From assembly GCA_022842245.1 (NCBI GenBank), contig JALHPZ010000003.1, positions 90,156-154,155 on the forward strand: a stretch of 64,000 nucleotides of DNA, in the 5' to 3' direction. The stretch comes from Gemmataceae bacterium (lineage in GTDB: Bacteria; Planctomycetota; Planctomycetia; Gemmatales; Gemmataceae). Both the position numbers and the translations under genes were made by a program. The notes below the pieces were generated by a model. The model had not been told where the DNA came from and did no database searches. It was given only the letters and a program-made list of their open reading frames with translations. Position 1 is the first letter of the stretch; every line of letters starts with the position of its first letter. Shown here piece by piece: positions 6,609-14,564 of the stretch.

Positions 6609-8195
6609 TTAGAAGGTGAAGTAGATGAAGGTCTTGCCCCCCTCGGGCGCGAGCACGAGGGCGAGGATGAGGCAGCAGGCGTAGCCGGCGCCGAGCACGG
6701 TGCCGGGGGCACGGTTCCAGAACTTCTGCCAGATCCCCTTCGCCACGAGCAGGTGGCAGAGCATCACGAACAGCACGGTGTACCAGAGGCTGCGGTTGTG
6801 GAGCGGCAGGCCGAGGCCGTTGTACAGCCCGAAGAGCCGCTGCAGCATGGTGATCGATTTGTCCCACTCCGGCCGGAAGAAGACCCAGCAGAGCGTGACG
6901 GCGAGGAACGTGACGAGCACGCGCAGGACCGTGCCCGCCTGCGTGCGCAGGGCCGCGTCGAGCGCCGGCTTGGTTTCGCACCACGCGCGGAACTGCCGGT
7001 GCGCCACGAGCAGCAGCCCGTGCATCGCGCCCCAGAGCACGTACGTCCAGTTCGCCCCGTGCCACAGGCCGCCGAGCAGCATCGTGATGAGCAGGTTGCG
7101 GTTCGTGGCCCACGCGCCCGCGCGGCTGCCCCCCAGCGGAATGAACACGTAGTCCCGCAGCCAGGTGCTGAGGCTGATGTGCCAGCGCCGCCAGAAGTCG
7201 GAGACGTTCGTGGCGAGGTACGGCATGTTGAAGTTCTGCGTCAGCTTGTAGCCGAACAGGTGCGCGAGGCCGAGCGCCATGTCCGAATAGCCGGAGAAAT
7301 CGCAATAGATGCGCAGCGCGTACGCCATGAGCGCGAGCCAGAGCGCGCCGGTGTTGTGCAGTTCCGGGGCGAGGAACGGCCCCGGCAGGCCCGGCGCGCC
7401 GTCCGTGAACACCGCCATGCGGTCCGCGATGGCGAGCTTCTTGAAGACCCCCAGCAGGAACAGTTGCAACGCGATCTGCACGCGCAGCCAGTTCCACCGC
7501 TTGATCCGCCGCGTCTGGCGCAGGAAGTCTCCGGCGCGGACGATCGGCCCGGCCACCAGGTGCGGGAAGAACAGGATGAACAGCATGAAGTGCGGCAGGC
7601 TGCGCTCCGCCGCGATCTTCTTCCGGTAGACGTCGACGGTGTAGCTGATCGCCTCGAAGGTGTAGAACGAGATGCCGAACGGCACGAGGATGTCCAGCGG
7701 GCTGAGCGTCCGGTAGCCGGCGTCGAAACCGAAGCTGCCGACGAGCGAATGCAGTTCGTTCAGGAAGAACCCGCGATACTTGAAGTAGCAGAGCACGCCG
7801 AGGTTCATGCCGATGCTGCTGAAGAGCAGGAGCTTTCTGAGGCGTGGCGTTTCCGTGCGTTCGATGAGCCGGGCGAAGAGGTAGTCGGCGAGCGTGGTGA
7901 CGGTGACGAGCAGCGCGAGGCTCGCGTTCCAGGCGGCGTAGAAGTGGAAGCTGGCGAGGACGAGCAGCCAGACGCGCGCGGAGTTCATCCGCCGCGGCAC
8001 CATCCAGTACGCCACGGCGACGACCAGCAGGAACAGCAGGAACGCCTGCGTGTGGAAGAACGGCTCCGGCAGCTGCGCGTGCAGCCAGCGGAAGTACGGG
8101 AGTTCCGTGGACCAGCGCGCCGCCTCGATCCGTTCCGGCGAGCGGGCGGCTTCGACGAATACGCTGGCGAACGCGCTGCCGGGTAGGGCCAACAT
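6609..8195 (-). CDS. MBOAT family O-acyltransferase (AlgI-like)
   Basis: A 528-residue polytopic membrane protein of the membrane-bound O-acyltransferase family, closest in layout to alginate O-acetyltransferase AlgI. Key signatures: VPFGISFYTFEAISYTVDVY (171-190), CDFSGYSDMALGLAHLFG, FWRRWHISLSTWLRDY (with His339) and GGLWHGANWTYVLWG, whose His379 is the family active-site histidine. About ten or more hydrophobic segments are visible. It is predicted to move an acetyl group from a cytoplasmic donor across the membrane to the three SGNH proteins encoded just downstream. Start ATG 8195 is chosen because upstream sequence in frame is repeat-derived; AGGA stands about 11 bases before it. It is the first gene of the operon. 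Confidence in family is high, in substrate low. Confidence 0.9.
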   Translation of the reverse strand: MLALPGSAFASVFVEAARSPERIEAARWSTELPYFRWLHAQLPEPFFHTQAFLLFLLVVAVAYWMVPRRMNSARVWLLVLASFHFYAAWNASLALLVTVTTLADYLFARLIERTETPRLRKLLLFSSIGMNLGVLCYFKYRGFFLNELHSLVGSFGFDAGYRTLSPLDILVPFGISFYTFEAISYTVDVYRKKIAAERSLPHFMLFILFFPHLVAGPIVRAGDFLRQTRRIKRWNWLRVQIALQLFLLGVFKKLAIADRMAVFTDGAPGLPGPFLAPELHNTGALWLALMAYALRIYCDFSGYSDMALGLAHLFGYKLTQNFNMPYLATNVSDFWRRWHISLSTWLRDYVFIPLGGSRAGAWATNRNLLITMLLGGLWHGANWTYVLWGAMHGLLLVAHRQFRAWCETKPALDAALRTQAGTVLRVLVTFLAVTLCWVFFRPEWDKSITMLQRLFGLYNGLGLPLHNRSLWYTVLFVMLCHLLVAKGIWQKFWNRAPGTVLGAGYACCLILALVLAPEGGKTFIYFTF

Positions 8196-8285
8196 CCTGT
8201 CGCATCCTGTCGGGAACGGTCCGGACGCGGATGGTAGAGGACGGGGCGAAGCGCGGTCAAGCCGGGTTTGGGGGAGACTTGCAGC

Positions 8286-8413
8286 GGAGAGCGTCGAGGC
8301 GTCAGCCCGACGTGGTTCGGAGTGTCCGGCGGCAATGTCGGAAATGGCGATGGCGTCAGCCCGACGTGGTTCGGCGCGCCCAGCCACGTCCCGCTCACGC
8401 CGGGACGCTCTCC
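8286..8413. repeat. Repeat cluster with two identical 23-bp direct copies and flanking inverted arms
   Basis: Exact 23-bp direct repeats occupy 8298-8320 and 8352-8374; both contain CAGCCCGACGTGGTTCGG. The cluster is bounded by GGAGAGCGTC (8286-8295) and its exact inverted copy (8404-8413). It lies upstream of the MBOAT gene, between it and a dead EthD gene. It is not a CRISPR array (two copies, no conserved spacing) and encodes nothing. Confidence 0.75.
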
Positions 8414-8421
8414 ATTGATGA

Positions 8422-8751
8422 TCAACATCCCAGCGAGTACGGAATCAGCACGGTCTCGTCGTCGAACCGGAAGGTGAAGCCGCCGGTCGCGAAGTCCGGC
8501 ACGCCGGCGATCGTCGCCTACCCTTCGCGGGTCGCAAGAATCGCTTCCCAATCGGTCTGGCTGGCGGCGGATAGACCGACGATCATGTAATACGGCGGCG
8601 CTTCGCCGGGCGTGGCCGACTCGCACTTGCCGATGGTCCAGCCCGCCAGCCCCTTCATTCACTTCGCGATGGGGATGTGGACTTCGTGGTAGTAGCGGTC
8701 GAACGCGGCCGGATCGCGCGGATGGCCGCAGAGGACGGTGAGACGGGTCAT
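8422..8751 (-). pseudogene. EthD-family protein, broken by two in-frame stops
   Basis: Read from ATG 8751 the minus strand gives a 109-residue EthD-type (dimeric ferredoxin-like alpha/beta barrel) protein: MTRLTVLCGHPRDPAAFDRY, then YYHEVHIPIAK, a TGA at codon 31 (8659-8661), MKGLAGWTIGKCES..., a TAG at codon 78 (8518-8520), and the rest of the domain to TGA 8422. The frame is otherwise intact from end to end, with no insertion or deletion, so decay is recent or the stops are sequence errors. EthD proteins act in degradation of ethers and in polyketide-like pathways or as small stress proteins. It is too interrupted to appear as one open frame. Recognition rests on the HxxHIPIA and AGWTIGK motifs. 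Confidence 0.75.
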
Positions 8752-8805
8752 GGGAGCGTGCCTTTCGGAGGCATTTGCCGTAATCTTTTGGACTCAATGC
8801 AGGGT

Positions 8806-8855
8806 GGTGCCGAATCTTCGAGGCTCACAACGTGAGCTTCTCTTTAGTTGGCACC
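8806..8855. other. Nested hairpin downstream of the HEPN-like gene
   Basis: GGTGCC (8806-8811) pairs with GGCACC (8850-8855), and inside lies GCTCAC (8823-8828), loop of 3, GTGAGC (8832-8837). It follows the stop of the minus-strand gene at 8882 and could end its transcript, though no T-tract is on that strand. It may also mark the border of the AT-rich insert. Confidence 0.35.
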
Positions 8856-8881
8856 TTTGAGCTACTCGGCCATTATTTGAT

Positions 8882-9985
8882 TCAGCCACCTCGCACACCT
8901 TCATAAATGTTTTCGTAAGGTTTGTCGCCCCATTCCTTTTCACCTGGAATTGCTGGCAACGGGCCCAGCCATAGGCCAACGTCATTCTCTGATATTACTC
9001 CCTCACGGGAATAATGTCGCTCGATAGGATTTATTGTTTTATATTCCCGTAGCATTTGAGCAAAATAATCAAACTCACCAGTGCCCGATGCGCATGCTAG
9101 CAATTGGAAAGCGCTGTCGAGAGCAGCCTCGGCAGCATCTCGACCCGGAAGTGTGCCTGTATGAAGCAGGTTATTTCGAGCCTTGCGTGCAATGTTCAAC
9201 TTTGCGTAGGTCTCGGCGCGTAATACTCCTTTCTGAAAAAGTAATTCAATCCTTGTAGAAGTTGACCATGTTCGGTTATCCGATAAGAATTCACGTCGAC
9301 CCTGGATGGGAATTGCAGGTTGCACCACTTCTGATAATACTCGCTGTCGCCAAAGATGTTCAACGATTTGTTCGACACATATCCAAAGGTGAGAAAGCGA
9401 TGCACCCCAATCATGCGAAACGAAACAGGTTATACCATGCAATATGAACTCGGGCGATAGCGCAGGCGCCTGCGAGCAGATTGACTTGCCTTTAACGTAT
9501 GAACTCTGGATATCCGCTACCAGTAAGTGTCGAGGCTTGTAAAGTACTATCGAATGCAATGGACTCGCGATCTTCGACTGTAATGTATAACGAAGTTGGC
9601 CTTGAAATCCCGACGATAGACCGAACGACCTGTAGTATGCCGTAGGATAAAGCGCTGCCTGATCTATATCCGTAGTGGCAACCGGGCCAAAGTATATGCC
9701 CCCAACTACTATTGTGCCGAGGATGCAATTAATGAAGGAAACCGCCTTTTCAATTGGCCAAAAATCATCAATTTTTGGCAGAACGAGAGAACCGTCAAAT
9801 GAAATGTGTAAACACATAGGCGCCGGCAAACCTATATCAATGCTGCCGGACAAGCGGTGGAGCTTGACGTAATCGTAAGTGCGCTGATTAATATCTTCAA
9901 TGGTCGGCGCCCACATGTCCTCTTTGCTGTGCAGGACAAGTCGAAACGGGCTCGTATACGCAACTATTGCGATCGCCGGATGCAT
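8882..9985 (-). CDS. Hypothetical protein with C-terminal HEPN-type R-X4-H motif
   Basis: A 367-residue protein of unknown name. The C-terminal third looks like a HEPN (ApeA-like) helical domain: an amphipathic helix SHLWICVEQIVEHLW (199-212), then KARNNLLHTG with the R-N-X3-H active-site pattern (Arg270, Asn271, His275), then a further helix (AAEAALDSAFQLLA). HEPN domains with this motif are often metal-independent RNases in toxin and defence proteins. The N-terminal 190 residues are beta-rich and unlike anything I can place. The gene is clearly richer in A+T than its surroundings, uses AT-ending codons freely, and lies between a pseudogene and a Uma2 gene, all pointing to horizontal arrival. 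ATG 9985 has AGGAA about ten bases upstream; a possible promoter is at 10031-10057. The HEPN call is inference from one motif and helix order. Confidence 0.6.
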   Translation of the reverse strand: MHPAIAIVAYTSPFRLVLHSKEDMWAPTIEDINQRTYDYVKLHRLSGSIDIGLPAPMCLHISFDGSLVLPKIDDFWPIEKAVSFINCILGTIVVGGIYFGPVATTDIDQAALYPTAYYRSFGLSSGFQGQLRYTLQSKIASPLHSIVLYKPRHLLVADIQSSYVKGKSICSQAPALSPEFILHGITCFVSHDWGASLSHLWICVEQIVEHLWRQRVLSEVVQPAIPIQGRREFLSDNRTWSTSTRIELLFQKGVLRAETYAKLNIARKARNNLLHTGTLPGRDAAEAALDSAFQLLACASGTGEFDYFAQMLREYKTINPIERHYSREGVISENDVGLWLGPLPAIPGEKEWGDKPYENIYEGVRGG

Positions 9986-10030
9986 TGCAGAATCGTTCCT
10001 TGTAATGAAAGAGTATCTTTCGCAGTTTTT

Positions 10031-10057
10031 GTATTACATGTTCAACTTTTTGTGCAA
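10031..10057 (-). promoter_or_regulatory. Possible promoter of the HEPN-like gene
   Basis: On the minus strand TTGCAC (10057-10052) is followed after 15 bp by TAATAC (10036-10031), itself preceded by TG. This lies 46 bp before the ATG at 9985 in an AT-rich gap of 129 bp, so the gene may be transcribed apart from the upstream Uma2 gene. Confidence 0.35.
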
Positions 10058-10114
10058 TTCGTATTTAAGGCACGAAGCAACGGAGATAAAGCCCATGATT
10101 CGATGCAGCTGGCT

Positions 10115-10693
10115 TTACGGTAACAATTCACCAACGCAAATCGCATGTCCGTGGAACGCGAGCGGCGCGACGGATTCCTCCGGGCCGTAGGTCTTGTGCT
10201 CGCGATACGCCGTCGCGCCGAGGCCGGCGGGCGGCGGGGCGGGATCGCGTAGGATGTGCAGTTGGCGATTGCCGAGGTCGAGCACCCAATAATCGGGCAC
10301 ACCAGCCGAAGCGTACAACTCGGCTTTCACGCCAAGATCCATTTGTAGCGTCTGATCGCTGACTTCGACGACGAGCAGGGCCGTGGATGGATGCCTGTCG
10401 AGGTCATCGCGAATTTGACCGTTCAGGATGGCGATATCCGGGCGCGGATCGCTGTACGGCTCGATGTCCAAAGGCAATTGCATTCGGACTCGATAATCCG
10501 AATCGAGTAGCGACTTGAACGCATCGTAGAGCAATTCGATGGCGCACGCGTTCTGCGGAGACATCCGGTCTTTTTCGATAATCTCGCCGCGAATCAGGAT
10601 CGGGCGACGCGCAAGTTGCTTGTAGTCGTACGGCAGGTTGTGGAACTCGCTGGTCGTCCACTTGCGTGGGGGACTCGCTTCGAGAACGCTCAT
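10115..10693 (-). CDS. Uma2 family (DUF820) putative restriction-like endonuclease
   Basis: A 192-residue PD-(D/E)XK-fold protein of the Uma2/DUF820 family, which is strongly expanded in planctomycetes and cyanobacteria; its role is not established. The core is visible in order: an N-terminal helix-sheet with RGEIIEKDRMSPQNA, DIEPYSDPRPDIAIL carrying the first acidic residue, LLVVEVSDQTLQMDLGVKAEL with the E-x-S...K arrangement, and YWVLDL near the end. The ATG at 10693 is preferred over GTG 10702 because GGGAG is nine bases upstream of the ATG but adjoins the GTG. It starts 19 bp after the ffh stop and may be cotranscribed with it. The next gene on the strand is the HEPN-like protein. Confidence 0.88.
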   Translation of the reverse strand: MSVLEASPPRKWTTSEFHNLPYDYKQLARRPILIRGEIIEKDRMSPQNACAIELLYDAFKSLLDSDYRVRMQLPLDIEPYSDPRPDIAILNGQIRDDLDRHPSTALLVVEVSDQTLQMDLGVKAELYASAGVPDYWVLDLGNRQLHILRDPAPPPAGLGATAYREHKTYGPEESVAPLAFHGHAICVGELLP

Positions 10694-10712
10694 GTTTCGC
10701 ACTCCCTGAGCC

Positions 10713-12158
10713 TCACCGCCCGCGCTTCTTCTTCTTGCGGTCCTCGGCTCGCTCCTTGGCGCTCTTGCGGTGGCCGGTGTCGCCCTTCAGCTTCAGGTTG
10801 TTCATGCCGCCGGGGTTGAACGCGCCCATCTTGCCGAGGCCGGTCATCATCTTCATCTTCTGGAAGATCGACATCTCGCTCATCTGCTTCATCAACAGCC
10901 GCACTTGATCGAACTGGGCGAGGAACTGCTTCACCTCGTGCGGTTGCACGCCGGCGCCCTCGGCGATGCGGCGGCGGCGGCCCTGGTCGATCATGTCCGG
11001 GTCGGCCTTCTCCTTCTTCGTCATGCTGTCGATCATCCCCTGCACGCGCTTGAGCGCCACCTCCGGGTCCTCGCCCGGCGGGATCATCTCGTTCACCCCC
11101 GGCATCCGGCCGATGAGGTCCTTCATCCCCATCTTCGCGATCATCTCGAACTGCTTGCGGAAATCGTTCAGCGAGAAGGTGCCCTTCGACAGCTTCTCCT
11201 GCTGCTTCTTCAGCTCCTCCTCGGAGATCTCCTGCTGGATGGCGGCGATCTTTTCGACCACGCCCATCATGTCGCCCTGGCCGAGGATGCGCCCGGCCAT
11301 GCGCTCGGGGTGGAACTCCTCGAGCTTGTCGACCTTCTCGCCCATGCCGAGGAACTTGATCGGCACGCCGGTGACGTGCTTGATCGAGAGCGCCGCCCCG
11401 CCGCGGGCGTCGCCGTCGAGCTTCGTCAGGATGACGGCGTTCAGCTCGAGCGCCTCGTTGAACGCCTTCGACACGTTCACCGCTTCCTGCCCGATCATCG
11501 CGTCCACGACGAGGTACGCCTCGTCCGGCTTCACGAGCTTGTCGATGGACTTCAGCTCATCCATCAGGGCTTCGTCGATCTGCAACCGGCCGGCGGTGTC
11601 GAGGATGACCACGTCGCAGAGCGTCTTCTTCGCCTCGGCGACGGCGTTCTTGCAGACGTCGACGGGGTTGGTCTTCTCGCTGTAGACCGGCACGCCGATC
11701 TGGGTGCCGAGCGTCTGGAGCTGCTCGACGGCACCGGGACGCTGCAAGTCGGCGGCGGCGAGGAGCGGCTTGCGGCCCTGCGATTTGAGCGTGAGTGCGA
11801 GCTTCGCGGCGGTCGTCGTCTTACCGGAACCCTGGAGGCCGCAGAGCATCAGGACGACGGGGCGATCGCCGCGGCGCGGGATCTTGTGATCGACCGGCCC
11901 CATGAGGGCGACGAGTTCTTCGTAGATGTTCTTGACGATCTGTTCGGACGGATCGACGCGCTCGAGCACGTCCTGTCCGAGCGACTTCGCTTCGACGCGG
12001 GCGATGAACTCGGTGACGACGGTGAGGTTGACGTCGGCTTCGAGCAGCGCCCGGCGGACTTCGCGCAGGCCTTCGCGGATGTTGTCCTGCGTCAGCCGGC
12101 CGCGGCCGCGGAGTTTCTTGAAGGCGTCGGAGAGGCCGCGGGTCATCCCTTCAAACAT
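10713..12158 (-). CDS. ffh: Signal recognition particle protein Ffh
   Basis: A 481-residue SRP54-type GTPase that binds signal sequences of nascent membrane and secreted proteins together with 4.5S RNA and docks on FtsY. N domain at 1-95, G domain with P-loop GLQGSGKTT (107-115), DTAGRLQIDE, and TKLDGDARGGAALS; M domain from about 300 with RRRRIAEGAG (RNA-binding helix-loop) and a Met-rich stretch (MKQMSEMSIFQKMKMMTGLG). The C-terminus is a Lys/Arg tail. ATG 12158 has AGGTGA at the right distance. Length is slightly above E. coli Ffh. It is divergent from the alpha/beta hydrolase gene with 110 bp between the starts. Secure. Confidence 0.97.
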   Translation of the reverse strand: MFEGMTRGLSDAFKKLRGRGRLTQDNIREGLREVRRALLEADVNLTVVTEFIARVEAKSLGQDVLERVDPSEQIVKNIYEELVALMGPVDHKIPRRGDRPVVLMLCGLQGSGKTTTAAKLALTLKSQGRKPLLAAADLQRPGAVEQLQTLGTQIGVPVYSEKTNPVDVCKNAVAEAKKTLCDVVILDTAGRLQIDEALMDELKSIDKLVKPDEAYLVVDAMIGQEAVNVSKAFNEALELNAVILTKLDGDARGGAALSIKHVTGVPIKFLGMGEKVDKLEEFHPERMAGRILGQGDMMGVVEKIAAIQQEISEEELKKQQEKLSKGTFSLNDFRKQFEMIAKMGMKDLIGRMPGVNEMIPPGEDPEVALKRVQGMIDSMTKKEKADPDMIDQGRRRRIAEGAGVQPHEVKQFLAQFDQVRLLMKQMSEMSIFQKMKMMTGLGKMGAFNPGGMNNLKLKGDTGHRKSAKERAEDRKKKKRGR

Positions 12159-12268
12159 GCGTCACCTGTGCGAGTCGATTGCGGACACGATCAACGGTTC
12201 ACTCTAAGAATACCAGCCCGTTCCATCAACCGGACCGGTTCGATTGCCAGCGAAGGAGCGCCGACACC

Positions 12269-13147
12269 GTGGCCAAGCCCGTCTTCCGCAACGCCGCCGC
12301 CCGGAAACGGATGGAGGAATGGTACGAACGATTCCGCCGGCGCATTCCCGGGCCGACCGAAAGCCGTACGGTGCCGACGCGCTTCGGCGAGAGCCACGTG
12401 CTGTTCGCCGGTCCGGAGGACGGCGTTCCGCTCGTTTGCCTGCATGCGATGCGCACCGGCTCGGCGCACTTCGTCTCGGAACTCGGCCCGCTGCTCGACC
12501 GCGTGCGCATCATCGCGCCGGACCTTCCGGGGCAGTCGGTGCGCGGGCTGGACCTTCGATTGCCGTTCGACGACTCCCACGCCCGCTGGTTGTTGGACGT
12601 TCTCGACGGACTGAAACTGGATACGATCCCGCTCTTCGGCGTGAGCTGGGGCGGGTACGTCGCCCGGCAGGCCGCCGCGATCGCGCCCGAACGCTTCCCG
12701 CGGTTGGCTTTGCTCGTGCCCGCCGGCATCGTGAACGGTTCGCACTGGGATGGCCTGACGCGCATGGCCATCCCGTGGCTGCGCTATCGCTGGTCGCCTT
12801 CCGAAAAGAATCTGCGGCGATTCCTTGATCCTCTGCTGACGATATGGGACGACGACTGGGCGCGGTTCATGGGCGAATCGCTGGTCGACATGCCGATGGA
12901 CCTGCGGATCCCGCCGCTGGCGACGGATGACGAACTGAAGCGCCTGACGATGCCCGTGCTGGCGATGGGCGCGTCGGACGACATTTCGTTCCCGGGGGCC
13001 GCAATGGTCCGGCGCCTCGGCTCGCTCGTGCCGCACGCAGAATGCGAGGTCATTCCGAATTGCAAGCACTGCCCGCCGACGACTCCGGAATTCCGCCAAT
13101 GGTTGGCCGATCGGATTTGGCCGTTCCTCTCGAACCCCACCCGGTAA
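12269..13147 (+). CDS. Alpha/beta hydrolase
   Basis: A 292-residue cytoplasmic alpha/beta-hydrolase fold protein; substrate unknown. The oxyanion-side HG-like loop is CLHAMRTGS, the nucleophile elbow is FGVSWGGY (Ser in G-x-S-x-G), the acid is in MGASDDISFPG and the catalytic His in PNCKHCPPT. A cap region lies between about residues 160 and 215. The GTG at 12269 is chosen as start because AAGGAG (12253-12258) is ten bases upstream; the frame is open from 12179 but has no binding site there. Its stop codon TAA is part of the -10-like hexamer of the next gene. It could be an esterase, haloperoxidase-like enzyme or hydrolase of unknown type. Confidence 0.82.
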   Translation: MAKPVFRNAAARKRMEEWYERFRRRIPGPTESRTVPTRFGESHVLFAGPEDGVPLVCLHAMRTGSAHFVSELGPLLDRVRIIAPDLPGQSVRGLDLRLPFDDSHARWLLDVLDGLKLDTIPLFGVSWGGYVARQAAAIAPERFPRLALLVPAGIVNGSHWDGLTRMAIPWLRYRWSPSEKNLRRFLDPLLTIWDDDWARFMGESLVDMPMDLRIPPLATDDELKRLTMPVLAMGASDDISFPGAAMVRRLGSLVPHAECEVIPNCKHCPPTTPEFRQWLADRIWPFLSNPTR

Positions 13148-13150
13148 ACT
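13145..13150 (+). promoter_or_regulatory. -10-like hexamer close to a start codon
   Basis: TAAACT lies 7 nt before ATG 13158 and includes the TAA stop of the preceding gene. If used, the transcript of the PQQ-like gene would be leaderless. No good -35 box is seen. Confidence 0.35.
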
Positions 13151-13157
13151 ATCCACC

Positions 13158-14525
13158 ATGAAAAAATTCATCCTTCTGCTCGGCCTCTGCGTTACCTCCG
13201 CCTCCTCCGTCCGCGCCGCCGACTGGCCTCAGTGGCTCGGCCCGCAGCGCGACGGCGTGTGGCGCGAGACGGGGATCGTGGATGAACTGCCGGCCCAGCC
13301 GAAGAAACTGTGGGACAAGCCGATCGCCATCGGCTACGGCGGACCGGCCGTGGCGAACGGCAAGCTGTTTGTGATGGATCGCGAACTGGCGAAGAGCGCG
13401 AAGAACCCGGACAGCCCGTTTCAGCGTTCGGCCGTCGACGGCAACGAGCGCGTGCTGTGCCTCGATGCGAAGACCGGCGAGCAACTCTGGAAGCACGAGT
13501 ACCCGTGCGTGTATCAGGTGAGCTACGCGGCTGGGCCGCGCTGCACGCCGACGGTCGACGGCGACCGCGTCTACACGCTGGGAACGATGGGCGACTTGCT
13601 CTGCCTCGACGCGGCGAAGGGGGACGTGCTCTGGAAGAAGAACTTCGTGACGGACTTCGACGCCCGCGTGCCGGTGTGGGGCTTCGCGTGCCATCCGCTC
13701 GTGGACGGCGACAATCTGATCTGCGTCGGCGGCGGGCCGGACAAGCTCGTGATCGCCTTCGACAAGAAGACGGGCAAGGTGAACTGGCAATCGCAGAGCT
13801 GCGAAGGGGACTTCGGCTACGGCCCGCCGGTGATCTACGAATTCGGCGGGAAGCGCCAGCTCATCGTCTGGCACGCCCGCGCCGTCGTCGGCCTCGACCC
13901 GGCCACCGGCAAGCGCATCTGGAGCGTGCCGTTCGATGCGCGGTCGTCGCTGAACGTGCCGATCCCGCGCAAGGTCGGCGCAAACGGCCTGTTCATGACC
14001 TCGTTCTACAACGGCTCGTTCTTCCTGAACGTATCGGCCGACTCGGCGAAGGTCGTCTGGAAGAGCCAGGCGAAGGGCGAGATGCCGAACCAGACTCGCG
14101 ACCTCAGCTCGATCATGACGACGCCGATCTGCGAAGGCGATTTCACCTACGGCGTCTGCAGCCACGGCGAGCTGCGCTGCATCGTCACGGCCACCGGCGA
14201 GCGGAAATGGTTCACGATGCTGGCGACGCGGAGCGCCACGTCGCCGGCCAAGGGCCCCGAACCCGACCCGCGCACGGAGCGCTGGGGCCACGCCTTCCTC
14301 GTGAAGCACGGCGAAAAGACGATCCTCTTCAACGAGCACGGCGACCTCATCTTCGCGAAGCTCAGCGAGAAGGGCTATGAGGAGACGAGCCGGGCACACA
14401 TCATCGATGCGACGAACACGATGGCCCGCGGCCGGAAGGTCGTGTGGATGCACCCGGCCTTCGCCGACAAGTGCGTCTTCGTGCGGAACGACGAGCGGAT
14501 CGTGTGCTACTCGCTGGCCAAATAA
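13158..14525 (+). CDS. Secreted PQQ-like beta-propeller repeat protein
   Basis: A 455-residue exported protein. A clear signal peptide (MKKFILLLGLCVTSASSVRA) precedes ADWPQWLGPQRDGVW, the typical opening of the planctomycete PQQ-binding-like (WD40-like) family. Repeats of the type LDAKTGEQLWKHEY, LDAAKGDVLWKKNF, FDKKTGKVNWQSQ and LDPATGKRIWSV mark successive propeller blades. No quinoprotein catalytic calcium site can be read, so an enzymatic role as a dehydrogenase is not supported; members are usually scaffold or unknown extracytoplasmic proteins. No Shine-Dalgarno sequence is evident before the ATG, in keeping with the -10-like hexamer only 7 nt upstream. Confidence 0.88.
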   Translation: MKKFILLLGLCVTSASSVRAADWPQWLGPQRDGVWRETGIVDELPAQPKKLWDKPIAIGYGGPAVANGKLFVMDRELAKSAKNPDSPFQRSAVDGNERVLCLDAKTGEQLWKHEYPCVYQVSYAAGPRCTPTVDGDRVYTLGTMGDLLCLDAAKGDVLWKKNFVTDFDARVPVWGFACHPLVDGDNLICVGGGPDKLVIAFDKKTGKVNWQSQSCEGDFGYGPPVIYEFGGKRQLIVWHARAVVGLDPATGKRIWSVPFDARSSLNVPIPRKVGANGLFMTSFYNGSFFLNVSADSAKVVWKSQAKGEMPNQTRDLSSIMTTPICEGDFTYGVCSHGELRCIVTATGERKWFTMLATRSATSPAKGPEPDPRTERWGHAFLVKHGEKTILFNEHGDLIFAKLSEKGYEETSRAHIIDATNTMARGRKVVWMHPAFADKCVFVRNDERIVCYSLAK

Positions 14526-14564
14526 GAATGGCCCGCTGATGATGCAGATGGAGAATGATCGGAA

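Noticed and set aside
6457-8205. 582-residue minus-strand frame across the MBOAT gene
   Set aside because: It lies in another frame than the MBOAT motifs and has low-complexity Arg/Ala/Pro composition.
10770-12614. 614-residue plus-strand frame opposite ffh
   Set aside because: It is antisense to ffh and translates to His/Leu/Glu-rich repeats caused by codon bias; no domain can be read.
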